Shown: positions 1 through 5,354 of the stretch, piece after piece | How positions within the stretch are numbered: position 1 is the stretch's first letter | Layout: every line of letters begins with the position of its first letter | Assembly (NCBI GenBank): GCA_945928335.1 | Contig: CAMENK010000050.1 | Location: 1-5,354, forward strand | DNA: 5,354 nt | Source of the DNA: an uncultured Bacillota bacterium | GTDB taxonomy: Bacteria > Bacillota_I > Bacilli_A > RF39 > UBA660 | Direction of reading: 5' to 3' | The notes under the pieces: model-generated | What the model was told of the DNA's origin: nothing | Databases searched by the model: none | The model's input: the letters and a program-made list of their open reading frames with translations, nothing else | Program-made: the position numbers and the translations under genes

Positions 1-553
1 CCTCAGTAGTATAATAATTTAATTTACAAGTAATACCAAATCTATCTCTTAAAGGGCTAGATAAATCTCCTGCCCTTGTAGTAGCGCCCACTAAAGTAAA
101 AGGAGGTAAATCTATTTTTATACTTCTACTTTGTCCTTCACTACCAATTATTATATCTAATTTAAAATCTTCCATCGCACTATAAAGAATTTCTTCAATA
201 TATTTAGGTATTCTATGTATTTCATCTATAAATAAAACATCATAAGGTTCAAGTGTACTTAAAATAGCTGCTAAATCTCCACTCTTTTCAATTGTTGGAC
301 CACTAGCTGTTTTAATATTTACACCTAATTCATTAGCAATTATATGTGAAAGTGTAGTTTTTCCAAGTCCTGGAGGACCATATAATAATACATGATCTAA
401 ACTTACTTCTCTCATTTTAGCAGCTTGAACAAATATTTTAATATTTTCTTTTACATCTGATTGTCCAATATACTCATCAAAAGATTGAGGTCTTATAGTT
501 TTTTCAAAAGAATCACCCTCTTGATATTCTCCTTTTATAATATCATCCTTCAT
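1..553 (-). CDS. ruvB: RuvB, Holliday junction branch migration ATPase (partial, C-terminus off the left edge)
   Basis: RuvB is the AAA+ hexameric motor that, loaded by RuvA, drives branch migration of Holliday junctions in recombinational repair; it acts in the cytoplasm on DNA. I translated 184 codons from the ATG at 553-551; the frame is still open at the window edge, so roughly the last 45% of a usual 330-340 aa protein is missing (the rest of the AAA+ lid and the winged-helix domain). Seen in order: the N-terminal RPQSFDEYIGQ block (residues 21-31), Walker A GPPGLGKTT (59-67), LFIDEIHRI with Walker B Asp110/Glu111, the sensor-1 stretch LVGATTRAG (154-162), and PLRDRFG (167-173) with the arginine-finger region. 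All ATPase residues expected in this half are present. One mild oddity is GSEGQSRS (137-144), where the family usually has a GPAARS-like loop. The start follows AAGGAG with a 5-base spacer, 9 bases after the ruvA stop, so the two are surely one operon. Confidence 0.97.
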   Translation of the reverse strand, partial: MKDDIIKGEYQEGDSFEKTIRPQSFDEYIGQSDVKENIKIFVQAAKMREVSLDHVLLYGPPGLGKTTLSHIIANELGVNIKTASGPTIEKSGDLAAILSTLEPYDVLFIDEIHRIPKYIEEILYSAMEDFKLDIIIGSEGQSRSIKIDLPPFTLVGATTRAGDLSSPLRDRFGITCKLNYYTTE

Positions 554-558
554 ATTAA

Positions 559-564
559 CTCCTT
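559..564 (-). promoter_or_regulatory. Ribosome binding site of ruvB
   Basis: AAGGAG on the minus strand, overlapping the last two bases of the ruvA stop codon (TAA, 565-563) and 5 bases before the ruvB ATG at 553. The overlap fits translational coupling of RuvA and RuvB (inference). Confidence 0.85.
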
Positions 565-1111
565 ATCTTACTAACAATTTTAATGCTTCTTTTATTTGAT
601 TTTCTATAGGTAAACTAGAATCTATATCTTTAATAACTCTCTTAATATCATTAGCCTTATATCCTAAAGAAGATAAAACTTCATTTAATTCTTCATTTAC
701 TACTTCAACTTTTTCTTTAGAAACTAACTTTCCTTTTAAATCTAATATTATTTGCCTTGCTAATTTTTGTCCTACTTTAGGAAACTTTTGTAAATATAGT
801 ATATTTTCTCTATCAATCGCATCAACTAAACCATCTATAGTAGAAGAAGCTAAAATAGTCATTCCAACTTTAGGTCCTAATCCCTTAACATTTAATAATT
901 TTAAAAACATATCTCTCTCTTCTATAGTTTTAAACCCATACAAAGAATATTCATCTTCTCTTACATGATTATACACATATATTTTTATATTTTCATCTTC
1001 TTTAAATATATATGGATTAGGTGTATATACTTTAAATCCTATCCCATTTACTAAAATACTAATATATTCTGGATTTATTATAGCAATTTTACCATCTAAA
1101 AAATCTATCAC
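563..1111 (-). CDS. ruvA: RuvA, Holliday junction DNA-binding subunit
   Basis: RuvA tetramers bind the four-way junction and load RuvB rings on opposite arms. The 182 aa protein is slightly shorter than the usual ~200. Seen: an N-terminal OB-fold domain (about 1-63) with the acidic pin region as Arg51-Glu52-Asp53 in NHVREDEYSLYGF; a first helix-hairpin-helix at 73-87 (LNVKGLGPKVGMTIL); a second at 107-126, with FPKVG at 110-114 where many RuvA proteins have PGVG or PGIG; and a C-terminal RuvB-binding domain (about 138-182, ending in EALKLLVR). The start codon is GTG at 1111-1109: an in-frame TAA lies two codons upstream (1117-1115), the next in-frame Met is residue 68, and AGGTGA sits 6 bases upstream. 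It is the first gene of the ruvAB unit and is divergent from tmcAL. RuvC is not in the window, and many Bacillota use RecU instead (established knowledge). I saw no LexA-type box upstream. Confidence 0.97.
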   Translation of the reverse strand: MIDFLDGKIAIINPEYISILVNGIGFKVYTPNPYIFKEDENIKIYVYNHVREDEYSLYGFKTIEERDMFLKLLNVKGLGPKVGMTILASSTIDGLVDAIDRENILYLQKFPKVGQKLARQIILDLKGKLVSKEKVEVVNEELNEVLSSLGYKANDIKRVIKDIDSSLPIENQIKEALKLLVR

Positions 1112-1117
1112 TTCTTA

Positions 1118-1123
1118 TCACCT
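1118..1123 (-). promoter_or_regulatory. Ribosome binding site fixing the GTG start of ruvA
   Basis: AGGTGA on the minus strand with a 6-base spacer to the GTG at 1111. With the in-frame stop just upstream (1117-1115), it leaves GTG as the only reasonable start. The surrounding octamer TAGGTGAT also precedes tmcAL and the transporter gene. Confidence 0.85.
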
Positions 1124-1131
1124 AAATTCAT

Positions 1132-1160
1132 TTTATAACAAAAATATATATAAAACAAGC
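1132..1160 (-). promoter_or_regulatory. Predicted sigma-A promoter for ruvAB
   Basis: Minus strand. The -10 is TATAAA (1137-1132), preceded by TG at 1140-1139, which gives the extended -10 form TGnTATAAA. The -35 is weak: TTGTTT at 1158-1153 gives only 15 bases of spacing, and GCTTGT at 1160-1155 gives 17. The expected transcript start is near 1125, about 14 bases before the GTG and immediately before the ribosome binding site. The -10 is well supported; the -35 is uncertain. Confidence 0.6.
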
Positions 1161-1182
1161 AAACAACATTATATTTGTTTTA
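1151..1182. repeat. 8-bp inverted repeat between the divergent promoters
   Basis: TAAAACAA (1151-1158) and TTGTTTTA (1175-1182) are exact inverted copies separated by 16 bases. The right arm overlaps the tmcAL -35, and the left arm overlaps the putative ruvAB -35. It could be an operator-like site or a chance effect of A+T-rich -35 regions facing each other. No known regulator is recognised. Confidence 0.4.
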
Positions 1183-1207
1183 CAAGTACAATTCTTTTTG
1201 ATAAAAT
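1179..1207 (+). promoter_or_regulatory. Predicted sigma-A promoter for tmcAL
   Basis: TTTACA (1179-1184), a 17-base spacer, then TAAAAT (1202-1207), with TG at 1199-1200 giving an extended -10. This is close to the sigma-A consensus. The expected transcript start is about 1213-1215, which coincides with the start of the ribosome binding site and leaves a leader of only about 10 bases. Confidence 0.75.
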
Positions 1208-1213
1208 GTAATT

Positions 1214-1219
1214 AGGTGA
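1214..1219 (+). promoter_or_regulatory. Ribosome binding site of tmcAL
   Basis: AGGTGA with a 4-base spacer (TTTT) to the ATG at 1224. It would lie at the very 5' end of the transcript if the predicted promoter is right. Confidence 0.85.
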
Positions 1220-1223
1220 TTTT

Positions 1224-2357
1224 ATGTGTACAATAGGTATAGTAGTAGAATATAACCCTTTCCATAATGGGCATATTTATCAAATTGAAAGAATTAGATC
1301 TATATATCCAGATAGTGTTATAGTTGTAGCAATGAGTAGTCATTTTACAGAAAGAGGAGAAATTAGTGTATTAGATAAATGGGATAAAACTGAAATAGTT
1401 CTAAATAATGGTATAGATGTTGTTCTAGAAATACCTTTTCCATTTACCAATCAATCAGCTGATACTTTTAGTTATGCAGCTTTAAAACTACTAAATGAAT
1501 TTAAAGTAGATGTTCTATTTTTTGGTAGTGAAAGTAATAGTTTAAGCATTCTTTCAAAAGCAGCCAATATACAAATTAAAAATAAAGACTTTGACTCAAA
1601 AGTAAAAGAATATATAAACTCAGGTTATAATTATCCAACAAGTTTAAGCAAAGCAATTTATGATTTTACTAGATTAAAAATTAAAGATAGTAATGATTTA
1701 TTAGGAATTAGTTATATAAAACAAATAATAATAAATGATTATAATATGAGAGTCAAAACTATTGAAAGAACTAACTCTTTCCTAGATATAGAAAATGATG
1801 GAGAAATAATAAGTGCATTAAATATTAGAGAAAAAACAAAAAAAGGTATAAATATTACTCCATATGTACCTAAAGAAGTTCCAAATCGAGTTAGAAAATA
1901 TGATGAAAATGAATTATTTAAACTAATTAAATATAAAATAATATCTGAAAAAGATAATTTAATAAATTATCATTTAGTTACTGAAGGTATAGAAAAAAGA
2001 CTATATGAAAAAGTAATTAAATCAAATAATTTAACAGAATTTATAGATTCAGTTAAAACAAAGAGATTTACATTTAATAGAATTAGAAGAATACTTATAA
2101 ATATCTTAGTAGGATTTACTAAAGAAGATTCAAAAAAATATAATGATTTAGAATATATTAGAGTTTTAGGTTTAACTAAAAAAGGAAAAGAACATTTAAA
2201 TACTATTAAAAAACAGTGTAAATTACCTATAATAACTAAATTTAAAAATTTTGAAATGTTAAATTTTGAATTAAAAGCAACACAAATATATGGTCTAATT
2301 ATGAATGATGAAAATATTGCTAAAAAAGAAGTAAAAAATCATGTTATTTTGAAGTAA
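1224..2357 (+). CDS. tmcAL: TmcAL, tRNA(Met) cytidine acetate ligase (YlbM family)
   Basis: In Bacillus subtilis, TmcAL (YlbM) activates acetate with ATP and transfers the acetyl group to the wobble cytidine (C34) of elongator tRNA-Met, forming ac4C, which helps accurate AUG reading. The 377 aa protein is somewhat shorter than the ~415 aa B. subtilis protein, mostly at the C-terminus. Seen: an N-terminal nucleotidyltransferase fold with EYNPFHNGH at 9-17 (the HxGH motif, His14 and His17); AMSSHFTERGE (36-46), where the family typically reads MSGNFxQRGE; LEIPFPFTNQSAD (68-80); FFGSES (99-104); ALNIRE (198-203) near the position of the family's SATxIR block; the C-terminal TKRFTFNRIRRIL (279-291); and YIRVLGLTKKGK (311-322). 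The ATG has a strong ribosome binding site and its own promoter, and the gene appears monocistronic. It is divergent from ruvAB and convergent with the transporter gene, overlapping its end by 14 bp. The family assignment is secure; activity is inferred. Confidence 0.94.
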   Translation: MCTIGIVVEYNPFHNGHIYQIERIRSIYPDSVIVVAMSSHFTERGEISVLDKWDKTEIVLNNGIDVVLEIPFPFTNQSADTFSYAALKLLNEFKVDVLFFGSESNSLSILSKAANIQIKNKDFDSKVKEYINSGYNYPTSLSKAIYDFTRLKIKDSNDLLGISYIKQIIINDYNMRVKTIERTNSFLDIENDGEIISALNIREKTKKGINITPYVPKEVPNRVRKYDENELFKLIKYKIISEKDNLINYHLVTEGIEKRLYEKVIKSNNLTEFIDSVKTKRFTFNRIRRILINILVGFTKEDSKKYNDLEYIRVLGLTKKGKEHLNTIKKQCKLPIITKFKNFEMLNFELKATQIYGLIMNDENIAKKEVKNHVILK

Positions 2358-2367
2358 CATGATTTTT
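2334..2367. terminator. Two-way intrinsic terminator containing both stop codons
   Basis: Perfect 13-bp inverted repeat: left arm 2334-2346, loop TTTTGAAG (2347-2354), right arm 2355-2367. On the plus strand the hairpin ends in TTTTTATT (2363-2370). On the minus strand it ends in six T (complement of A2333-2338). The tmcAL stop TAA (2355-2357) opens the right arm and the transporter stop TAA (2346-2344, minus) closes the left arm, so the two stop codons pair with each other. The stem has only two G-C pairs and is weak, so its efficiency is uncertain. Confidence 0.75.
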
Positions 2368-3216
2368 ATTAGGTTTAAAATTTACTGTAACATATCTAAT
2401 ATTTAAATTTGTCTTTTTTAAATCGGATTTTATTTTCTTTTCTACTTGATATAATTCATTTAAAGTATAATTTCCATCAACATTTAATTCTAATGTAACA
2501 CTATAATATGTTCCATTTTTTAATAATGTAGTTCTTCTTATCTTAGTAATAATTTTATTCTTAAGTACAATATTATTAACTATATTTATTTTTTCTTCAT
2601 CAGTATCTATTTCACCTAAAATTGAACTTATATTAGTTAATAGTAATTCTATTCCAGCTTTAAAAGTAAGTAAACTTAAAACTATTCCACCCAAAACATC
2701 TGCATATAAGAACATTTTATTCTTTGTACCAACTAAAGATACTAAAATAAATATTAAAGCTAAAAAAGAACTATAAGTGTCATATTTAGTTTCAGTACCA
2801 TTTGATACTATAATACTACTATTTAATTCTTTTCCCTTTCTTAATAAATATCTACTTAATATTATTTTTAATATAATACTTAAAACTAGGACTATACATG
2901 CATATAAATTAGTTTCTCTAACTTCTCCTTTAATAGAAGTAACTAAAGTACTTATAGCTAAAAAACATATAAGAATACTCATAACTATACTAGTTAAATA
3001 CTCTACTTTACCATGTCCAAAAGGATGTTTTTCATCAGGCTTTTTACTTGAAAGTTTAGCGCCTATTAAACTTATAAAATCAGTGAGCATATCACTCATA
3101 CAATGTATAGCATCAGCAAGTAAAGTCACAGATCCACTTATTATAGACCCAATTATTTTAAGAATAGTTAAAAATACATTAACTAATAAACTCTTTAATA
3201 AAACTTTTTGTATCAA
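2344..3216 (-). CDS. Cation diffusion facilitator (CDF) family metal efflux transporter
   Basis: CDF proteins are membrane antiporters that export divalent metals (Zn, Fe, Mn, Co, Cd) in exchange for protons and work as dimers. The 290 aa protein has the usual length and layout: six hydrophobic segments at about 10-28, 31-53, 74-95, 103-122, 147-163 and 169-190, then a cytoplasmic C-terminal domain (about 205-282). TM2 carries ADAIHCMSD with His38 and Asp42 at the positions of the transport-site pair, followed by the family signature KPDEKHPFGHGKVE (59-72). In TM5 the matching pair reads Glu142 and Asp146 (TETKYDTYSS), with Glu where many zinc members have His. There is no His-rich loop between TM4 and TM5. 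The metal cannot be assigned. The start is TTG at 3216-3214: no ATG or GTG exists in frame between it and the upstream stop at 3237-3235, and AGGTGA lies 4 bases upstream. It follows polA by 8 bases, so it is co-transcribed with polA, and it ends in the shared terminator. Confidence 0.93.
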   Translation of the reverse strand: MIQKVLLKSLLVNVFLTILKIIGSIISGSVTLLADAIHCMSDMLTDFISLIGAKLSSKKPDEKHPFGHGKVEYLTSIVMSILICFLAISTLVTSIKGEVRETNLYACIVLVLSIILKIILSRYLLRKGKELNSSIIVSNGTETKYDTYSSFLALIFILVSLVGTKNKMFLYADVLGGIVLSLLTFKAGIELLLTNISSILGEIDTDEEKINIVNNIVLKNKIITKIRRTTLLKNGTYYSVTLELNVDGNYTLNELYQVEKKIKSDLKKTNLNIRYVTVNFKPNKNHVTSK

Positions 3217-3220
3217 AATA

Positions 3221-3226
3221 TCACCT
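3221..3226 (-). promoter_or_regulatory. Ribosome binding site overlapping the polA stop, fixing the TTG start of the CDF gene
   Basis: AGGTGA on the minus strand begins within the polA stop codon TAG (3227-3225) and lies 4 bases before TTG at 3216. This is the same spacing as in tmcAL. It supports the TTG start and suggests translational coupling to polA. Confidence 0.8.
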
Positions 3227-5354
3227 ACTTCGCATCATACCAATTATCCCCTAATTCTATATCAACTTTTAAAGGAACTTCTAAATTATATGCATTTTCC
3301 ATAACATTTCTTACTAATTCCTTCATTATTTCTATTTCATCTTTAGGAACTGTAAAAACTAATTCATCATGTACTTGAATTAACATTTTACTCTTTAAAT
3401 TTCTTTTAGTTAATTCATTATCTACTTCTATCATAGCTTTTTTAATAATATCAGCCGCACTACCTTGTATAGGAGTATTCAGAGCCATTCTTTCTCCTGA
3501 TTTCACTATAATATAATTAGTATTTTTTAACTCATCTATTTCTCTTTTTCTATTCATAATTGTTCTAACATATCCCTGTTCTTTAGCTTTTATTTTAATA
3601 TTATCCATATATGATTTAACACCAGGATACATAGTAAGATACTTATCTATATACTTCTTTGCTTCCTTAGGACTTATATCTAAGTTTTCCCCTAAACCAA
3701 ATCCACTTATACCATAAACTATACCAAAAATAACTGCTTTAGCTGTTCTTCTCATAGTTTTAGTAACTTCATTTGTAGGAACACCATATATATCACTAGC
3801 TACTTTAGTATGAATATCCTCACTATTATTAAATGCATTTATTAAATTTTGGCAACCAGATATATGCGCAAGTATTCTTAATTCAATTTGAGAATAATCA
3901 CTAGTTAATATTACACTATCATGTTCTGGTAAAAATGCTTTTCTTATTTCTTTACCTTCTTCTGTTCTAATAGGAATATTTTGTAAGTTAGGTTCAGCAC
4001 TAGAAAGTCTACCAGTTCTAGTTATAGTTTGCTTAAAAATAGTATGAATCTTTCCATCACTCATAACAAAATCTTTTAAATTATCCATATATGTTGTCAT
4101 AAGCTTAATAAGATTTCTATATTCAAGTATCAAAGGAATAATTTCATGAGTATCATATAATTTCATTAAAGTATCATGATTAGTAGAATAACCATTTCTA
4201 CCTCTTTTAGGTTTATGAGGTAAATCTAACTTTTCAAATAATATCTCACCTAGTTGTTTAGGACTAGATATATTAAAAGTTTCTCCTGCAAGTTCATAAA
4301 TTCTATTACTTAATAAATTTAACTTCTCTCCAAGTCTCTTTTTAATTATATCAAGAGTTTCAATATTAACTCTTATACCATTAAGTTCCATTTTAGATAG
4401 AACTCTTACTAAAGGCATTTCTACATTGTTAAATAATTCTAACATTTCTTCTTTAGTTAATTCATTTATATACTCTTCTCTAGTATCATATATAAACTTA
4501 CTTTTAAGAGCAAGATTATTCATAAATACACCTTTATCTAATATCTCACCTTTTTTAATTAAATTAGTAAAAAATTCTATATTATAACCTTTTACATTTG
4601 AAATATAACTTATATCTTCTTTAATATTATAATTAAGCAAATAACACGCAATCATAGTATCAAAATTAACATTTTCAAATTCTATACCAAATTTATTTAA
4701 AACAACTAAAGATTTCTTTAAATCATATGTATAAACTGCATTTTTAAAAATATCTTTATTTAATAAAACAGCTTTTTCATCAAGTATATATGCTTTTTCT
4801 CCGTCATATATAGACATTCCTAATATATTACCTTGATGATAATTTTCCATATTTATTTCCAAATAAAAAGCAAACTCTTTATCTATATTAATTTTATCAG
4901 TAACGTATTCAATCTTTATATCTTCTTTAACTTCTTTTTTAACCTCTCTTTTAATAAGTGAAAAAAACTCTAATTCTTCATATATATTCATAAGTTCTTC
5001 TTCATTTTTAGATTTAATTTTAATATCTTCAAAAGTTAAATTAAGAGGTACATCTTTATATATAGTAGCTATTTCTTTAGAAAAAAAAGCATTATCCCTA
5101 TCATTCTCTAATTTTTCTCTTGTCTTTCCCTTAATATTATCTAAATTATCATAAACTCCTTCTAAAGAACCGTACTCACTTATCAAACTAATTGCTGTCT
5201 TTTCACCTATACCTTTTACTCCTGGTATATTATCACTAGAATCACCCATTAAAGCTTTCAAATCAATCATTTTAATAGGATCACACTTATATGTTTCTCT
5301 AAAAGTTTCACTATTCATCAAAATATAACCACTTTGTTTTAATAATTTTACATT
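3225..5354 (-). CDS. polA: DNA polymerase I, 5'-nuclease and family A polymerase, proofreading domain inactive (partial, N-terminus off the right edge)
   Basis: PolA fills gaps, removes RNA primers from lagging-strand fragments and takes part in excision repair. The frame is open to the window edge (709 residues), and the upstream residues NVKLLKQSGYIL fit the 5'-nuclease domain. The internal TTG at 5321 is therefore not the real start, and about 165 residues are missing compared with a ~875 aa PolA. Residues counted from the window edge: end of the 5'-nuclease domain with GDSSDNIPG (37-45) and helix-hairpin-helix GVKGIGEKTA; a 3'-5' exonuclease-like domain (about 144-306) in which the exo I acidic motif is replaced by YLEIN and exo III is unrecognisable, although Asp232 of FDTMIACYLL remains; then the polymerase domain with TGRLSS, motif A DYSQIELR (486-493), motif B RRTAKAVIFGIVYG (535-548), and motif C QVHDELVF (660-667). 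The catalytic Asp486 and the HDE of motif C are present. Motif B has Ile542 where Asn is usual. It ends in NWYDAK and leads the operon with the CDF gene. Confidence 0.97.
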   Translation of the reverse strand, partial: NVKLLKQSGYILMNSETFRETYKCDPIKMIDLKALMGDSSDNIPGVKGIGEKTAISLISEYGSLEGVYDNLDNIKGKTREKLENDRDNAFFSKEIATIYKDVPLNLTFEDIKIKSKNEEELMNIYEELEFFSLIKREVKKEVKEDIKIEYVTDKINIDKEFAFYLEINMENYHQGNILGMSIYDGEKAYILDEKAVLLNKDIFKNAVYTYDLKKSLVVLNKFGIEFENVNFDTMIACYLLNYNIKEDISYISNVKGYNIEFFTNLIKKGEILDKGVFMNNLALKSKFIYDTREEYINELTKEEMLELFNNVEMPLVRVLSKMELNGIRVNIETLDIIKKRLGEKLNLLSNRIYELAGETFNISSPKQLGEILFEKLDLPHKPKRGRNGYSTNHDTLMKLYDTHEIIPLILEYRNLIKLMTTYMDNLKDFVMSDGKIHTIFKQTITRTGRLSSAEPNLQNIPIRTEEGKEIRKAFLPEHDSVILTSDYSQIELRILAHISGCQNLINAFNNSEDIHTKVASDIYGVPTNEVTKTMRRTAKAVIFGIVYGISGFGLGENLDISPKEAKKYIDKYLTMYPGVKSYMDNIKIKAKEQGYVRTIMNRKREIDELKNTNYIIVKSGERMALNTPIQGSAADIIKKAMIEVDNELTKRNLKSKMLIQVHDELVFTVPKDEIEIMKELVRNVMENAYNLEVPLKVDIELGDNWYDAK

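Noticed and set aside
1141..1155. ATATATATA run as a tandem repeat
   Set aside because: It is only a short alternating A/T stretch in A+T-rich promoter DNA, better explained as promoter spacer sequence.
1112..1223. A LexA (SOS) box in front of ruvA
   Set aside because: No GAAC-N4-GTTC (Bacillus type) or CTGT-N8-ACAG (E. coli type) match was found; the TTGT/ACAA pairs seen do not fit either spacing.
2777..3304. A 175-codon open frame on the plus strand opposite the CDF gene and the end of polA
   Set aside because: It is antisense to two clear genes. Its hydrophobic composition mirrors the transmembrane helices of the opposite strand, and it resembles no known family.
5319..5321. TTG at 5321 as the start of polA
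   Set aside because: The frame stays open to the window edge, and the upstream residues continue the 5'-nuclease domain, so this is an internal Leu codon and the true start lies outside.
1..5354. Phage, transposon, CRISPR, toxin-antitoxin, tRNA/rRNA or riboswitch elements
   Set aside because: Apart from 112 bases of promoter region and two gaps of 8-9 bases, the whole window is filled by five recognisable genes, and none of these element types has any sequence support.
1..5354. Alternative genetic code (UGA = Trp)
   Set aside because: Tryptophans at conserved positions checked (TmcAL W53, PolA NWYDAK) are TGG, and no gene needs an in-frame TGA.

Overview
The window is a strongly A+T-rich chromosomal segment from a low-GC Gram-positive (Bacillota) bacterium. 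Support comes from a tmcAL (ylbM-type) gene, a PolA whose proofreading site has decayed as in Bacillus, near-exclusive AGA for arginine, and strong AGGTGA/AAGGAG ribosome binding sites. Tryptophan is read from TGG at the checked conserved sites (TmcAL W53 and the PolA C-terminal W), so the code looks standard rather than the UGA=Trp code of Mycoplasma and Spiroplasma. The exact genus cannot be fixed; a Bacilli/Erysipelotrichia-like or clostridial anaerobe is a guess.

Layout: (1) 1-1111, minus strand: ruvA then ruvB, 9 bases apart, with ruvB running off the left edge. (2) 1112-1223: a compact divergent promoter region. It holds one extended -10 promoter for ruvAB on the minus strand and a near-consensus promoter for tmcAL on the plus strand. 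Both place the predicted transcript start only about 10-14 bases before the start codon. (3) 1224-2357, plus strand: tmcAL, whose product makes N4-acetylcytidine in elongator tRNA-Met. (4) 2344-3216, minus strand: a cation diffusion facilitator transporter, convergent with tmcAL. The two genes overlap by 14 bp at their 3' ends, and both stop codons lie inside one perfect 13-bp hairpin that looks like a two-way terminator. (5) 3225-5354, minus strand: polA, missing its N-terminus at the right edge. It is followed after 8 bases by the transporter, whose ribosome binding site overlaps the polA stop codon.

Functionally, the Holliday-junction motor (RuvAB) and DNA polymerase I are DNA repair and recombination genes on the same strand. 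They are separated by the oppositely oriented tRNA-modification gene and by the metal transporter. No phage, transposon, CRISPR, toxin or RNA-gene signal was seen, and no new multi-gene system is evident. The points worth a second look are the terminator built from two stop codons, the very short leaders, an Asn-to-Ile change in PolA motif B, and an atypical metal site in the transporter.
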